DNA of 64,000 nucleotides from Adenophora triphylla var. japonica (GCA_022495995.1 JAFEMH010002343.1:124001-188000), one strand, 5' to 3'. Counted from the stretch's first letter, positions 10,551 to 22,016 are shown. A program made the numbers and translations. Notes: generated by a model not told the origin, from the letters alone.

Positions 10551-11659
10551 GCTTAAAGATGTGCTTAATGTATTGTTCGTTTAATGTGTACGCTTCTTTA
10601 TCAAGTGAATCGTTATTAGCTTGTTTGTGTGTTAGTTAATTTATCGGTTGTTAAAGATGCAATGAGAGAGATACTCGGAAAGATCGAAGCATTCATTAAG
10701 AGCATACGGGAATACATTATTGGCAATGAGTTCGTAATCTTACGGCGTGAGGCCATCGGATGACTCGAGAAGACTCAAATTCAAAGCTAATGGACTCGGG
10801 ATGAGTTTTGACACTAGACTCTAGGACTCGAGGGGTCGAGACCAAGTTGTTCGATCATGTCCTTTTTCTTTGGCGAGTGGAGTCGGAGAAAGGTGGCCCG
10901 GTTATTGAGTGGCAATGAGCTTGATAGGAGATGGGGCTTGAAGGGCTTTATGTCACCGTTCCCGATCATTGCTATCACGAGTTATCGAAACAAAATCGAT
11001 TAGATCGGCATCTCGATTTCTTCTTTGAAGAGCGAGGTGGAGCGGTGGCTCGTCCCAAGCATCGTCTGCGGAGTCTTTTGCTTTTGTCTTGGGCATTACT
11101 AGCTCGAATGCGGACTCGTCCCGCTTGTTGAAGGCGGGAGTGTTGACGAGAGAGTTTTCGAGTTCTTACGCCAAAGAGGGGTTTTCCCGAACCAAAATTC
11201 ATTGTGAATAGTGGTGGTTGTGGATCCCGGCGAGGCGGTGTGTCGAGAAATGCTCTTCGGACGGGATTTGGCTTGAGGCCTCTGAATCTTGCCGGGTTCT
11301 GCTTGGAGCTTGTCCATGGTTGTCGGCCGGCTTTGTTTGGCGCCGATCGGCTCTGTTCCCTTTTACGGATCTTCTTCCAAGTTGCCGGCCTTCTTTGTGA
11401 AGTACTTGGTCATGTCGAAGGCTGTAAGGACGAAGATCGGAGATGGCGTGCAAGCCTCTTTTGTTATACGTGGAGCGTTTTCGTGCGGCTCGCTTGTCCT
11501 CCGCAATGTGTTCGGGAGTAGGAGAGTATCCCGAGCCGTGCGGGGTATTACATTCTTTGATATTGATGATACGTTGAGTGCCACGATGGCGTTTTCCCAA
11601 ACCGAGCCCGGGATGTAGTTCATGTGCTTCATCATTTTCATCGGGGAGGGATCTTGTCC

Positions 11660-12190
11660 CAAATCAAAGGCGAGGTCTATGTGGCACACTTGGGCCTTTG
11701 GGCTTTCGATGGTGAACCACTGTTAGCATCATGCCATCATCGTCGGGTTTGATCTCTAAGGCAGGGACGCCGTTTGTTTCGGTCCTTTCGTTGACTACGC
11801 TATCTCCGTAGATGATGGTTAGATCTGTTCCTTGGACGAACTTTACGCATTGATGGAGAGTGGATGCCACCCCATTGATACGGGTGTAGCGAGGGCGTCC
11901 CAAAATGGCGATGAATGTGATCGGGATGTCGATGACTTGGAAATCCGTCGGGACCATTTGTTTTCCAAACCACGGGTTCAAGGAGGCTATTCCCAAGGCT
12001 GGGCGGGATGTTGAGTCGTATGCCTTGATTGCCTCGAGTCGAGGGCTTTAGATCGATTGCTTTGATCCCTAGCAAATCCATCATTTTGGGTGGAAGGACG
12101 TTCGTGGATGATCCCCCATCTACCAAGACCCGTGGGAGACGACGCTCGTCCGGTTGAAGCTGTTATGTAGAGAGGCTCGTTGTGGTCGGC
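11660..12190 (-). pseudogene. Aspartic protease domain of the Tat element
   Basis: The minus strand shows HNEPLYITAS, then the active-site block VDGGSSTNVLPPKMMDLLGI in another frame. Further down, FQVIDIPITFIAILGRPRY is the second beta-hairpin region, and the domain tail follows. Order and spacing match the retropepsin of Tat/Ogre elements. Two frameshifts split the domain. Confidence 0.78.
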
Positions 12191-12194
12191 CCAA

Positions 12195-13339
12195 ATTTTG
12201 GAAGGTCGAGCTCTGTGAAGTGATGATATTCTTTGTAATTGACGTTGCCAATCATCGAATCGCTTCATCCGGTGTCACCGTGATGGGAACCATGGTGCAG
12301 GCCGGGCTTTCTTCCAACTTGAGCTTGTGCGGGTAAGATGAAGTGAGTAAGGACCGTAGCGAGATGTTAGCCCGAGTGCGCTTGAGGCCGTGTCAAGACG
12401 GGATCTTGACCTTTGGGTCCAAGGTTTCGGCTTCTTTGGCGTAGGGTCCCTTTTCGGTTCGTGGCTCGGGTATGGCTGGCCTTTTGTCTGTCCGTGGAGG
12501 ATTCAGGGATTTGGCCAGGAACGTGTCGAACATTCACCTCTGGACTTATGGTTTTGCTTGTCTCTCCCGTTTACGTAGTGGGAGGAGCACGATTGGCGTA
12601 AGGCCGGCTGCGCATTTCAATTCGTTCACGTCATAGCCTTTCTTGAAGCATCAATAGTGGCTTTGAGATCTTCCCAAGACGGGGTTGGATTATACGGACC
12701 TTCGGGCCTTCGGTGGCGGTGCGGCTCGTCCCGGTGATCATGGAGCGACATTGCCGTGGCCTTGTGCGAGAACTAGGCTGGGAGATTTCGGAGTAGATGA
12801 CGTAGTAGTCAAACTTTCCTGAGGGTTCTCCAAGGGTTCCGACGTGGGATCACCGGATTCGTACCTCTTTTAAGTTTTTGTTGAGAAGATAGCTTCTTCT
12901 TTCGTCGAGGACGGCCCTCATTCATTGCATCCTGGAATTCCATTTCCGGACAAGCACCTTCTGTCGCAGACGTCCCACGAGATGTGTTCGTTGTTCGGCG
13001 GTGAGTACGGGACCTCGGGAGGCTGGATGGGCAAGCTTTCCTCTGGAAGGTCTTGTGGCCTTACGTCATAACGCATGGCTCGTACGAGGGTAACGAGGTT
13101 GACTTACGGGAGACAATGAGAGATGTTAGAGGCTGTAGGAGCAAATCATGGCTTAGGAAGCCCCGAGGTAGTTGGGTGGCTAAGGTTCCAAAGTGGTGCA
13201 TGGCACCTTCAATCCGAGCTTGTTGCTCACCTTGACGTTTCTCAATAGCCATGAGGACCTGCCAAACTTCTTCCAATGTTGGGAAATTTCTTGGGGGTAA
13301 GGTCCCGTTCTCATCGTTGTTATCCACCGGCTTGGCCAT
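12195..13339 (-). pseudogene. Gag region of the Tat element, N-terminus recognisable
   Basis: The frame beginning at 13339 (MAKPVDNNDENGTLPPRNFP) contains a heptad-like stretch EEVWQVLMAIEKRQGEQQAR and is open for 92 codons. Downstream the gag sequence is spread over all three frames and I see no clear zinc knuckle. The start is chosen because it is the first ATG after the 1.3-kb leader and is followed by gag-like composition. Confidence 0.55.
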
Positions 13340-14641
13340 GGGAATTGACGGTGTCCCGGTGACAGAGCTGGGAAGGAGGTAGGACCTTCTGTTTTGACAC
13401 TTGGGAGACGGGTTCCCGGGTACTCTCGACCACTCTGTTAGGCTGGAGGGGTGATGGGCAAGGTTTAGACACAGGAATGGCCTAACGGGATAAAAGGGGA
13501 AAGCTCACGTGGCATGCGGTTTCCGTTTCTTTTATTTTCGATTTTTTTGTTGTTTTAATTTACTTAAAACATGTTTTCTCGAGAATCCTAGGTAGGTTGG
13601 AAAAGATTGCTCTTCTTTTCGCAACTATGCTAGATCTGGGTCGATGGAGACCATACGTGCGGCTATAAGCCCCTCGTTTTGCACCTGTATTTCGACATCC
13701 CGGGGTGGGCGGCCCCGGGCGAGGGTCCTATAGTGCAAGCGGTTTCCACCGGCCTAAAGAAAAATCGAACCTAAGGACCGAGCTTTGTCATATTCGTTTT
13801 GATGCGTTAGCCATGTGAATAGTGAACCGAGCCGGCCACGAGTCAAGATCAGTCAAGAGTTCGGCATGACCTCTCTTTACCTTGCTTGCGCAAGGGATAC
13901 GTGACGTTAGGCGTTGGTGGTCATATTGTCATGGGCGACGTATCAAAGGCGTGATGACATGGTGTCATGTGAGCATGGATGTATATCGGGACGGAACATC
14001 GTGCAGGTGTAGCCGGAAATCAAGATCGAGTCAAGATTTTAGCATGACCTTTCATCGCTTTGCTTGCGCAAGGGATCTTGAGTTTCGAGCCTTGACTCGA
14101 AAAATGGCCGGCATGGTATATGTATCCAGTGTATGACACGGGCTGGGTAAAAACCAGCCGAGTCCGGACAGAGTGTGACTCAAGACTCAAACGTGCAGGG
14201 TTGACGCTTGGCTAGGATGGGATGTTTGGAATGATCCCGTGCGCGTCCAAGAGGCCTAGGAAGACCAAACGGACTGCAACTGAGACCACTCCGGGTTGAG
14301 GGTTATAGTGTGCGGTGTATCCAGGCGGCGGTGCGCGTAGCGTGCGGTGTGAAGCGGCGGTGTGCGTAGTGTGCGGTGTATCCGAGGCGGCGGTGCGCGT
14401 AGTGTGCGGTCTCTAAAATTCTTTTTTCTGAGTAAAACAGAAGTTTTTGAAGAATTTTAAATGTATGCACAGATGTATATTGATGCATTTTTTTTTGTAT
14501 TTTCATTTTTTTTTTGTAAAATAAAAACGAAGCACGTGCACACACACACAACATTTAACGGAAGGGGTAAAATGAAAGTTTGACCCTCATCATCGTTTTA
14601 AAAATCTTTTGTTTTGTTTAAAAAGATTATAAAACAAAAAC
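13340..14641 (-). other. 5' untranslated leader of the Tat element
   Basis: No gene is seen. The leader between the primer binding site and gag contains a direct duplication (a unit with gcatgacct, then cttgcttgcgcaaggga, at about 13840-13905 and 14020-14090). It also holds a short tandem array at about 14300-14410 built from gtgcggtgtatcc and gcggcggtgcgcgtag. Long leaders are usual for Ogre/Tat elements. Confidence 0.6.
14300..14412. repeat. Roughly 30-bp GC-rich tandem repeat in the Tat leader
   Basis: Three to four imperfect units of tgtgcggtgtatcc plus aggcggcggtgcgcgtag follow one another. The middle unit lacks the tatcc part. The array is GC-rich against an AT-rich flank. Confidence 0.75.
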
Positions 14642-14659
14642 TCCCCAGCGGAGTCGCCA
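14642..14659 (-). other. Primer binding site of the Tat element
   Basis: On the minus strand the 18 bases read TGGCGACTCCGCTGGGGA, two bases inside the inferred end of the 5' LTR. This is the form of primer binding site used by Ogre/Tat-type elements, usually assigned to tRNA-Arg. It fixes the orientation of the element and the inner LTR boundary. Confidence 0.85.
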
Positions 14660-15163
14660 ACTGAAATTACCCGGATCCGAGAAGGCTTCGCAGCCCCGGC
14701 ATCTGCCATCTTTCGCGTTGGAGCGGTGTCTCGCCGTTTGTTTTCGCATTTGTAGAGTCGCCACGCCGTTTTTATTAAGCCCAAAACATTGAAAAAGGGC
14801 ATTAGTTTAAAGATAATTTTAAACTGTTTTTGTGTGATGAGATTTTGAGTTCGGAGGTCAGATGACTCCTCGGGAAGAGAATATTAGAATATTAGAGCTC
14901 ACCCGAGTAGCCTCGTAAAACGAGTCTTTCGGATACCCCTAATATCCTTTAAATGTTGTGTGTGTGTGTGTGTGCTTTTAAAAATGCATGTTGTATCGGA
15001 TGTCTACATTGTATGCTATGTATGGAAATGTATTGAAATAGTAATGGAAGGAAGCCTTACCAATGTTGGTTCGTGTCTGTCTTCCGCTGGGGAATAGTGT
15101 TTGAGGTCGGAGTAGCGTTCCGGTATGGATCTGGATTGCTTCGAGAGGGGCCGGTTGTCTGCG

Positions 15164-15328
15164 GACAGAGTTTCGGCGTGAGTTGAGGTTGTAGGCTGCG
15201 TTCGGGCAGAGGTTCGGCGTGCGTGGGGATCGTCGGGATCACTCGAGCAGAGGTTCGGCGTGCGTTGTGGTGGCAGGAGTCACTCGGGCAGAGTTTCGGC
15301 GTGGTTTGGGATCGTCGGTTTGACTCGG
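15164..15328. repeat. 41-bp tandem repeat in the transcribed part of the LTR
   Basis: Four units starting gcagagg/tttcggcgtg lie at 15164, 15206, 15247 and 15288, that is, at 41-42-bp spacing. They are downstream of the TATA box on the minus strand and so would be in the transcript leader. A ctcgg-rich, less regular block follows at 15340-15500. Confidence 0.8.
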
Positions 15329-15593
15329 AAAGAGCCGGGACACCGTGGAAAGACCAACGAGGCCTCGGAGTACCACGAGGGGCCTCAGAGTACCTCGAGA
15401 GTGCCTCGGGGCAGCGCGGGAGCGTCTCGGGAGCGCTCGGGGAGGCTTCGGAGCACCACGAGGGGGCTCGGAAGGCCTCGGAAGGATTCGAAAGGGGCCG
15501 GGAATGCCTCGGAAGGACTTAGAGGGGAAGCCAGAAGGCCTAGGGAGGAAGAGAGAAGTGGGAGGTGTGTGAAAATGAGGAGGGGGAGCCCTC

Positions 15594-15601
15594 TATTTAT
15601 A
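15594..15601 (-). promoter_or_regulatory. TATA box of the Tat LTR
   Basis: On the minus strand the sequence CACTATAAATAGAGGG gives a perfect TATAAATA. Transcription would start roughly 30 bp further down the minus strand, near 15560. The nearest palindrome begins 22 bp upstream. Confidence 0.8.
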
Positions 15602-15622
15602 GTGCCAGATTAGGTGCAAAGA

Positions 15623-15873
15623 GGTCCGTACGGACCTCCCTGGTAATCCAGTATTTTGGTTTTCCTCGATTTGAGGGAATCTGTGATGATGGAGGAATAT
15701 TTGCAATTATGGTGTCCCCTGAGCAATAAGGTCCGTACGGACCATCTTGCATGCAAAGAGGTCCGTACGGACCAACTAAGCATGTAGGTAATCATTTCTT
15801 CCGGGATTTGAGGGAATATTGTGGACTTTAAGGAGATTCAGTAATTATGACAACAAAGAGGTCCGTACGGACC
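15623..15873 (-). promoter_or_regulatory. Four palindromic elements upstream of the LTR TATA box
   Basis: Perfect copies of GGTCCGTACGGACC lie at 15623-15636, 15730-15743, 15760-15773 and 15860-15873. The middle two are 30 bp apart, the same spacing as the pairs before ORFs A and B. Each palindrome holds CCGTAC on both strands, the core bound by SBP/SPL transcription factors. Binding is inference. Confidence 0.6.
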
Positions 15874-16070
15874 AATATTGCTTTCCCAATTTCCTGAAAA
15901 TTCCCGAAAGGTCCTTTTGTCCCTTTTTATCCCAGGAAGGCTCCTCCCTTGATTTGGTTGGGGGTTTAGAGAGGGTTTTGAGTGAGAGGGGTTGTCGAGA
16001 CTGCGTTGATGAGTCTGCGGTGTTTCCCGTGTGTTTGAAAGGGGGTGTGATCCAGATTGGGGTACTTACA

Positions 16071-16840
16071 CCCGGGAGGTTTATTTCTCGGAATGTCTGT
16101 GAATATCCATCTTCACCGTATACAAACAACAGAGGATAATGTAGAGGAAGGTAAGATTTATCAAATTTATGAATATGTTTCAGAACCCCATTCTGCTTTT
16201 CAATAACAATGTCCCTGACATCACCCGAATCATCAATATCACCTTCAATTATAGCAGCGACCTCTGAGGCTGTCGGTATATTAAACGGTTTTCCATCTCT
16301 ACCCCGCTTTCCTATAAGCCTCAATTTAATATCTTTAAGAGTTCCAATATGTGCTCTGGCCATTCTGTACGTCTGTGCATAAGGGTTAAGCACATCTATC
16401 ATATTTTTCAAATCAGCAACAATTGACTCATCGAATGGAGAAGGCTTATCTTTATCTTTCCTGCTTGTGTGAAAGAATCAGACATGTAAATAGAAGATAG
16501 TCATACAATATATGTAATATACATTATAATTCTCAAATAATTAAATAAAAACGTACCTGAAAGCATTAATTCTATTTTTAACTTCATTATTCGTGTCATA
16601 GATATAAAGCTAAGAAAAATGGGGGGGGGGGATGGCCGTCATTAGGCAATAAAGAACCTATCATATGATCATTCTTTCCTTTCAATTTAAACGAATAAGG
16701 ACCACGACCATTGTTTATGCCATGGTCAACTGCACCGGTCATTGAAGTGAATGCGAACATAGAATTGTACGCTCGAATATTGTCTTTATAATTTTTACTC
16801 TTTTCATGCTTGTTCTCTAAGAGATCACTCAATAACTTAG
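16071..16840 (-). pseudogene. Helitron Rep/helicase gene, middle part
   Basis: Minus-strand residues LLSDLLENKHEKSKNYKDNI with AYNSMFAFTSMTGAVDHGIN and GPYSFKLKG (16840-16600) match the conserved N-terminal region of plant Helitron Rep/helicase proteins. A second block (about 16411-16080) has AHIGTLKDIKLRLIGKRGRD, RDIVIEKQNG and YPLLFVYGEDGYSQ, the start of the helicase-like N domain. The two blocks are separated by an intron-like AT-rich gap with a G run at 16621. The reading stops at 16070, where the Tat LTR begins, so the rest, including the Rep catalytic motifs, should lie left of the window. Confidence 0.85.
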
Positions 16841-16848
16841 GTGGCTGC
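16841..16848. other. Target-site duplication of hAT element, left copy
   Basis: GTGGCTGC precedes the element and is repeated exactly at 18415-18422. An 8-bp duplication is diagnostic of hAT transposition. Confidence 0.93.
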
Positions 16849-18414
16849 TAGAGCCGTCAATATGGGAATACGGGACGGGACGGGATGAAATTACGTTGTC
16901 CCACGACGGGAGCGGGACGAAACGGGACGGTACCAAAACGGGACGGGACGAAAATACTCCGTCCCATCCCGTCCCATTTGCGGGACGCGGGATCCCAAGG
17001 GACCCATACGGGACCCGTTGACTATGAGAAATAAAGAGAAAAAAATCATTCAACACAGAAAAAAAGCATTCAACACGCGAAAATACTCCGTCCCATCAAG
17101 TGTATTACAAGTTACAAACAAGCTAGAACTTAGTTAATAACAAAATAAGTTTTATCAACTAGTATCAGTACATCCAAAGGAAGATCCAAAGCTTCATCAC
17201 ATGTGGTCGCATAAACTGTGGAGGCATGTATGGGTGGTTCAGTTTTACTGCATTATCTGCAGCAACTTCATATACAACGAATCAAATAAAAAAAAAACTT
17301 TATAAAAGGCACAGGCACACACCTCTGTTTAGAGAGATTGAGGGTTCAAATCCCCACCCAAATTGAGAAAAGTTTAGAATTGACAAAAAAAAGCACAAGC
17401 TTATTGAACTGGAAAGGAAGTAAACTCACACTAACAAGTCATATTAAAGCTGTAAACCTTAGCAAAATACACAAACCACTAGAGAATAATACACCAGGGG
17501 GAAAAACATAATCAAATAAAAAATCATTTCTTTTATACCAGGGGAAAAACCTTATCATTAAGAACGTCCTCAAACAAAAATCAGTAAAATACAGTAAAAG
17601 CAGGGGGGAACATAAAACGAAAAACCCTCGAAGAGAATTTCCCCAAACAACATGTTTTCATAAACCCAAACCCTAAATAAGAACTATACCCTATTTTCGC
17701 TCAATTTTGCTCAAGAAACTAATCCAGATATAATTAAAGAACAGCATTTCCTTTAATCCTTAAAGACCAAGTAATTTCTGTCAAGGAATTTAAGAAATTC
17801 ATTGTAAATTGATACGAATTGCATATCAGAAGTCAAACTCTTGAACATTCAAAAAACACCAGACAACTAATGGTACGGCGGGGGACTCTGTGGTATCGCT
17901 ATGGAACATTCAATGAAATACAGAGTCCCTCTTTTGCAGGAACAAGAGACATGAATCAAGATAACAGCAACAGATCTAAGAGAAAGAGGGTACCTGAGAT
18001 CGAGATTCGAGAGAAGAGGAGAAGAAGGAACGGCGGGGAGAGGTGGAAAGTGCTCGTCGGCCGTCGCCTCGCCGATCGCCGATTCGCCGGGAGAGGAGAA
18101 GAAGGAACCCGATTCGCCGCTGAATCACGAAAGCGGAAGAGAGAAAGAGAGAGAGAGAGAGAGAAGAAAAGAACGGAATGGATTTGATTTAGGGTTAGGT
18201 CTTTTTTGTTTACGTTGGTTTGTTTTTTTTTTAAAGAAACGGGAACGGGACGTCCCGTCCCATCCCGTCCCGTATCCCGTTTGTCCCGCGTCCCAAACGG
18301 GACGTCCCGAATAGTCCCGCTTTCAAACGGGATGAAAAAATGCTGTCCCATCCCGTCCCATTTATAGGTCGGGACGGGACGTCCCAACGGGACAGTCCCA
18401 ACTTGACGGCTCTA
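16849..18414. mobile_element. Non-autonomous hAT element, 1566 bp, inserted in the Helitron
   Basis: The ends are TAGAGCCGTCAA and its exact inverse TTGACGGCTCTA, flanked by the perfect 8-bp duplication GTGGCTGC. Subterminal regions on both sides are crowded with gggacgggac/gtcccgtccc words, as expected for transposase-binding repeats. No transposase reading frame is present. The interior holds an AT-rich stretch with a possible tRNA-like word (ggttcaaatcccc at about 17343) and a GA-rich segment. Removing the element joins the two halves of the Helitron frame. Confidence 0.92.
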
Positions 18415-18422
18415 GTGGCTGC

Positions 18423-18815
18423 ACTAATGGGTCAATCTGAACTTTTCCATTCATGCAGCATAATGAAAATTTAGGCTGTGTTGATGCTTGCGTACTTTTT
18501 AACCTTTCATCATACCAGAACATTGCACCACATTTCGCACATTCGTACTCCGGATCGCCTATATCCCCATAAACTACAATATATTGATAAATATTTAAAT
18601 TACGTTAGTAATTCCTTGGCTATACAGAGAAAATAATAATATAATATATACTTGAGAAAAAAAATAATAAACACCTGTATTATATTGTTCGTCTGAATCT
18701 TTTTGCTTTCTACCGACGCACGCTTTCTTGGATTTTTCCTTCTGATTTATTAACGACTCACTTGTTGTCGCATGCATGCGAGAATTATTTATTAACGCGA
18801 ATTCTGTATACAAAT
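18423..18815 (-). pseudogene. Helitron Rep/helicase gene, N-terminal zinc-finger part
   Basis: The minus strand encodes YGDIGDPEYECAKCGAMFWY and PKFSLCCMNGKVQI (about 18565-18423), the cysteine-rich N-terminal signature of plant Helitron Rep proteins. It continues directly into the middle part across the hAT insertion. A short upstream exon (about 18780-18680, HATTSESLINQKEKSKKACV) is suggested, with an AT-rich intron between. It may be the true N-terminus. Confidence 0.8.
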
Positions 18816-19485
18816 GGAATATATGACTTAGTATTAATGAAATATTTTATCATAAACTATTGAATAATAATTTGTAATAATAAATAGTTTTATTTAAAAA
18901 TATCGAATGTTGAACAATTAAAAAAAAATCATTACCTAAATTCACAATAGGAGATAATAATGTTGTATTATTTGCTACTGCTACATTATCAAGTTTGATG
19001 TTCTGTTTTAGTACTTTGTGATTTATGCTTTGATGATCAGACTCGGCAGTTTTCCTTAGTCTACCCTGCTAGACACGTCGTGACACTGGTGCCGACTGCC
19101 AACACAAGGGATATGACTCGGACTCGTCAGGTTGAAAACGGACTCGGCAATTTTCATTTTTGTTTGATTGAAATCAATTTTTTCATCATTCCCACTTACA
19201 TATCTAATATATTAAGCCGATCAAACAAAGGAGGAGGAAGAAAAGAACCTGAAATTAGAAAACTCTGTTTGTTTCGACCTATGTAGAATGACATCTCGGC
19301 TAAGTGTTGTAGATCTGAGATGGTAGCCGACGCTTGAACACTCGGCTCGATTGTTGAGATTGTCGAGGTTGCCGTTGTTGATATGTGAATGTATTTGGAG
19401 TTGTCGGTCAGTTAAGCTCGCCGGGTCGTCTATTGGTGAAGGACGCTATCGAAGATCGCAAGATACAAAGTGAAAAGGCCTCCAT

Positions 19486-19645
19486 GGAACACATATGAGT
19501 GAGAAACGAAGGGGGTGGGAGGAGAGAGAGACAAACACAAAGGATTTCTTGGTTGGGATTTGAAAGTGAGATATGGAACACAGATGAGTGAGAAACGAAG
19601 GGGGCGGGAGGAGAGAGAGACAAACACAAAGGGTTTCTTGGTTTA
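19486..19645. repeat. 89-bp tandem duplication
   Basis: A unit starting ggaacacatatgagtgag and including gaaacgaaggggg and gagagagacaaacacaaagg occurs at 19486 and again at 19575 with few changes. Two overlapping antisense frames across it are products of the duplication. Confidence 0.85.
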
Positions 19646-20082
19646 TTAAACTATTATATTTTATTAACTTTATTTAAATATGAATAAATTATTTATTTAT
19701 TTTATTGTTTTATTTAACTGCAAACTTATAGAAATTAAAGACTCATAATTAAACATCAAATTGTAATATTATAATCAATTACACTCATAAAATAAACAAA
19801 TCTAAAATACTACACACAAAAAATAAACAGAAAGCAACAACGACGTCGTTTGGGTGCAAGTGAAAATTTAAATATACAAAATATTAAAATTGTGTCAAAT
19901 ATATACATTAATAAAATAAGATTCATTTTTTATAGAAAAATATTAAAATTATGTCAAAAAAAATTTCAAAATTAGGCTCTTTTTATATTGAAAAAGAAAT
20001 TATAAACATAATTAATATTTTCATCCAAATAATATAATTTCATTTCAATAGTGAAAGTACAAAATACACAAATAGCTCGAAC

Positions 20083-20111
20083 CAGTTTCGTTCACAAAAT
20101 GAACGAAACTG
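20083..20111. repeat. Short perfect hairpin
   Basis: CAGTTTCGTTCA is followed after five bases by its exact inverse complement. No terminator or gene context explains it. It may be the end of a small foldback element. Confidence 0.5.
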
Positions 20112-21279
20112 ATAAACGAAATTTTCGTTCATGACCTTGAATGAATTTTCGTTAACCACTAAATGGCATGAAACAAAATTGGTTCACCATTAAACATTCT
20201 CTAAAGGCTAGCAAAATTTCTGACTATGCTCAATATTTTTAATACTATCATTCTTAATACGGAGTAATAGCAATAATCAAAATTGACTTTTTTTGTTGTT
20301 GGTGGCATTGTAATTACTGTACTTCCTGTCACACATAAAATATTCTATGAAGACTGTTATATTTTTTTAATAGTTTTATTTTTATTTTAAAATTAGATTT
20401 TGAAATCCAAAATGGATTTCATGTATTTCTTAACTGATTCTGAAATTTGAATAAATTGAACTTCATGAATTTGATTGAGTCATATAAAGAATGGATTTAT
20501 GAAAATTTAAATTCGTCGGACTCTTCTAATCTTTCTTTTCTCTAATTTAGTTATTGGAGGATTTTTAATAATTTTAACAAAATATTTGGAAATAAGCTAA
20601 TAATGTTATATTCAAATTTGAAATTTGAAATCAGAATATTCAACTTTTTATAATTAACCTGTTATTATAAAATAAAATCAGAAATTTGAAATTTGAAATC
20701 AGAATATTCAAATTTGGGATTGAAATCTGAAATCAAAATATTTTGAAAATACAAAGTGGCTCTTTTTTTTTTTACCTTAGTAAGGTCGGACATAATTTTT
20801 TTAATGAATTACATGTTTTATTTCTTTATTTAACATAAAAATATATACTCTCCCAAGTATCAATCATCAAATTTTAATCCCAGCTTGCAAAAAGATGAAT
20901 TCATTTGAATATATTACTCAGATATATAAAAAAAAAAGTCCAGGTGTTTAACTATATTGTTACATTAGTTGCGATCCTTGCGGAGTTAATGAGCCGATCA
21001 TTCAAACTTCACAAACATGATTTATATTTAATATAGAGTCCCAATTCAAGCTTTAATTCTTTCCCTTAATCAAGAATTATAACTATGTTAATAACACATT
21101 TGAATATTTATGTATATTTAGTAGGATATGAATTGTATCCTTAACCGATAATAAATTGTCAAATTATCTCTTATCAGTTTTTAAGATAGATGAATTTAAA
21201 ATCATCACTTATCCATTCAAGTTTGAATTTTAGATAGAAGTTAAATGAATAATACTTTTTATTTTCAAATAATTCGATT

Positions 21280-21600
21280 TTCTATTGAATTCTAGAAACT
21301 GTATACGAAATTTATGGTTAAATTGTAATTTTTTCTGACATCTCTTTTAAATTTTAAAAATTACTAATTATTTTAAATTTTTGAAAATTACTAATTATTT
21401 TAAATTTTGAATTTCTATTGATTTCTAGAAACTGTATACGAAATTTATGGTTAAATTGAAATTTATTCTGGCATGCCTTTTAAATTTCAAAAATTACTAA
21501 TTATTTAATTGAAATTTATGGTTAAATTGAAATTTAGTCTGGTATCTATTTTTAATTTCAAAAATTACTAATTATTTTAAATTTCAAAAATTACTAATAA
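21280..21600. repeat. AT-rich imperfect tandem repeat
   Basis: Units containing gaaactgtatacgaaattta, tggttaaattgaaatt and aaaaattactaattatttt repeat three to four times with indels. Low-complexity composition makes unit borders uncertain. Confidence 0.65.
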
Positions 21601-21988
21601 TTATATCTCCACAATTATCACCTAAAGAGTTTGAATTATTCAAAAATTGTGCTTAAATTTAGGTAACCATTAGTTTTCAAAATTTCAAAACTGATTAAAT
21701 CAATCAACTTCTAATTAAGAGGAATTTTTTATTTTAAATTTCAAATTAACTTTAACTAATAATATTACAATAATGCCCTTACTCAAGTCTTACTTGAAAT
21801 AAAAATGAGTTGGAAATTGAATTGCTGACGTGGCCTTTGACGTGACCTTTTCTGGAGCTTCTAAATAGTTTTGCTATATATATTATATATGATGACTAAC
21901 AGTGTATAAACTATAAATAATAATTTTTAAATTTTATTAAGATAATCTTTTTTACAAAATCTTAATTAAAAGTACCACCTATAATAAA

Positions 21989-22016
21989 CTAGCACATGCC
22001 CGTGTCCAAGACCACG
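21989..22016 (-). mobile_element. Possible Helitron 3' terminus
   Basis: On the minus strand CACGGGCATGTGCTAG precedes TTT, with a weak CGTG/CACG hairpin just upstream. Helitrons end in CTAG (CTRR) about ten bases after a hairpin and insert between A and T. No matching 5' end was located. Confidence 0.35.

Larger units (their letters stand above)
7267..13339 (-). pseudogene. Tat/Ogre-type Ty3/gypsy gag-pol region, degraded
   Basis: Read on the minus strand, the domains run gag, protease, reverse transcriptase, RNase H, second (archaeal-type) RNase H, integrase. The last stop is near 7271. The dual RNase H, the DGGSSTNVLP protease motif and the linker FVDVFAWSYRDMPGLDP before the reverse transcriptase are characteristic of the Tat lineage. 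Each domain is spread over two or three frames with several stops and single-base indels, so no full polyprotein can be made. The separate domain entries give positions. Confidence 0.85.
14662..16070 (-). mobile_element. 5' LTR of the Tat retrotransposon
   Basis: On the minus strand the LTR would start TGTAAGTACC at 16070 and end TTTCA at 14662, giving 1409 bp with TG...CA ends. The inner boundary is set by the primer binding site. The outer one is set by the point where Helitron coding sequence resumes. It holds a TATA box, four copies of the 14-bp palindrome, a 41-bp tandem repeat (15164-15328) and a (GT)n run at 14952. The partner 3' LTR is not in the window, so the outer boundary is uncertain by a few bases and no target duplication can be checked. 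Confidence 0.7.

Noticed and set aside
15223..15613. Three overlapping + strand frames with Arg/Gly-rich products
   Set aside because: They run through the repeat-rich transcribed part of the LTR in antisense and have no known domain.
17334..17362. tRNA-like box B word (ggttcaaatcccc) suggesting a tRNA or SINE
   Set aside because: No matching box A, acceptor stem or SINE tail at the right distance. It lies inside the hAT element interior.
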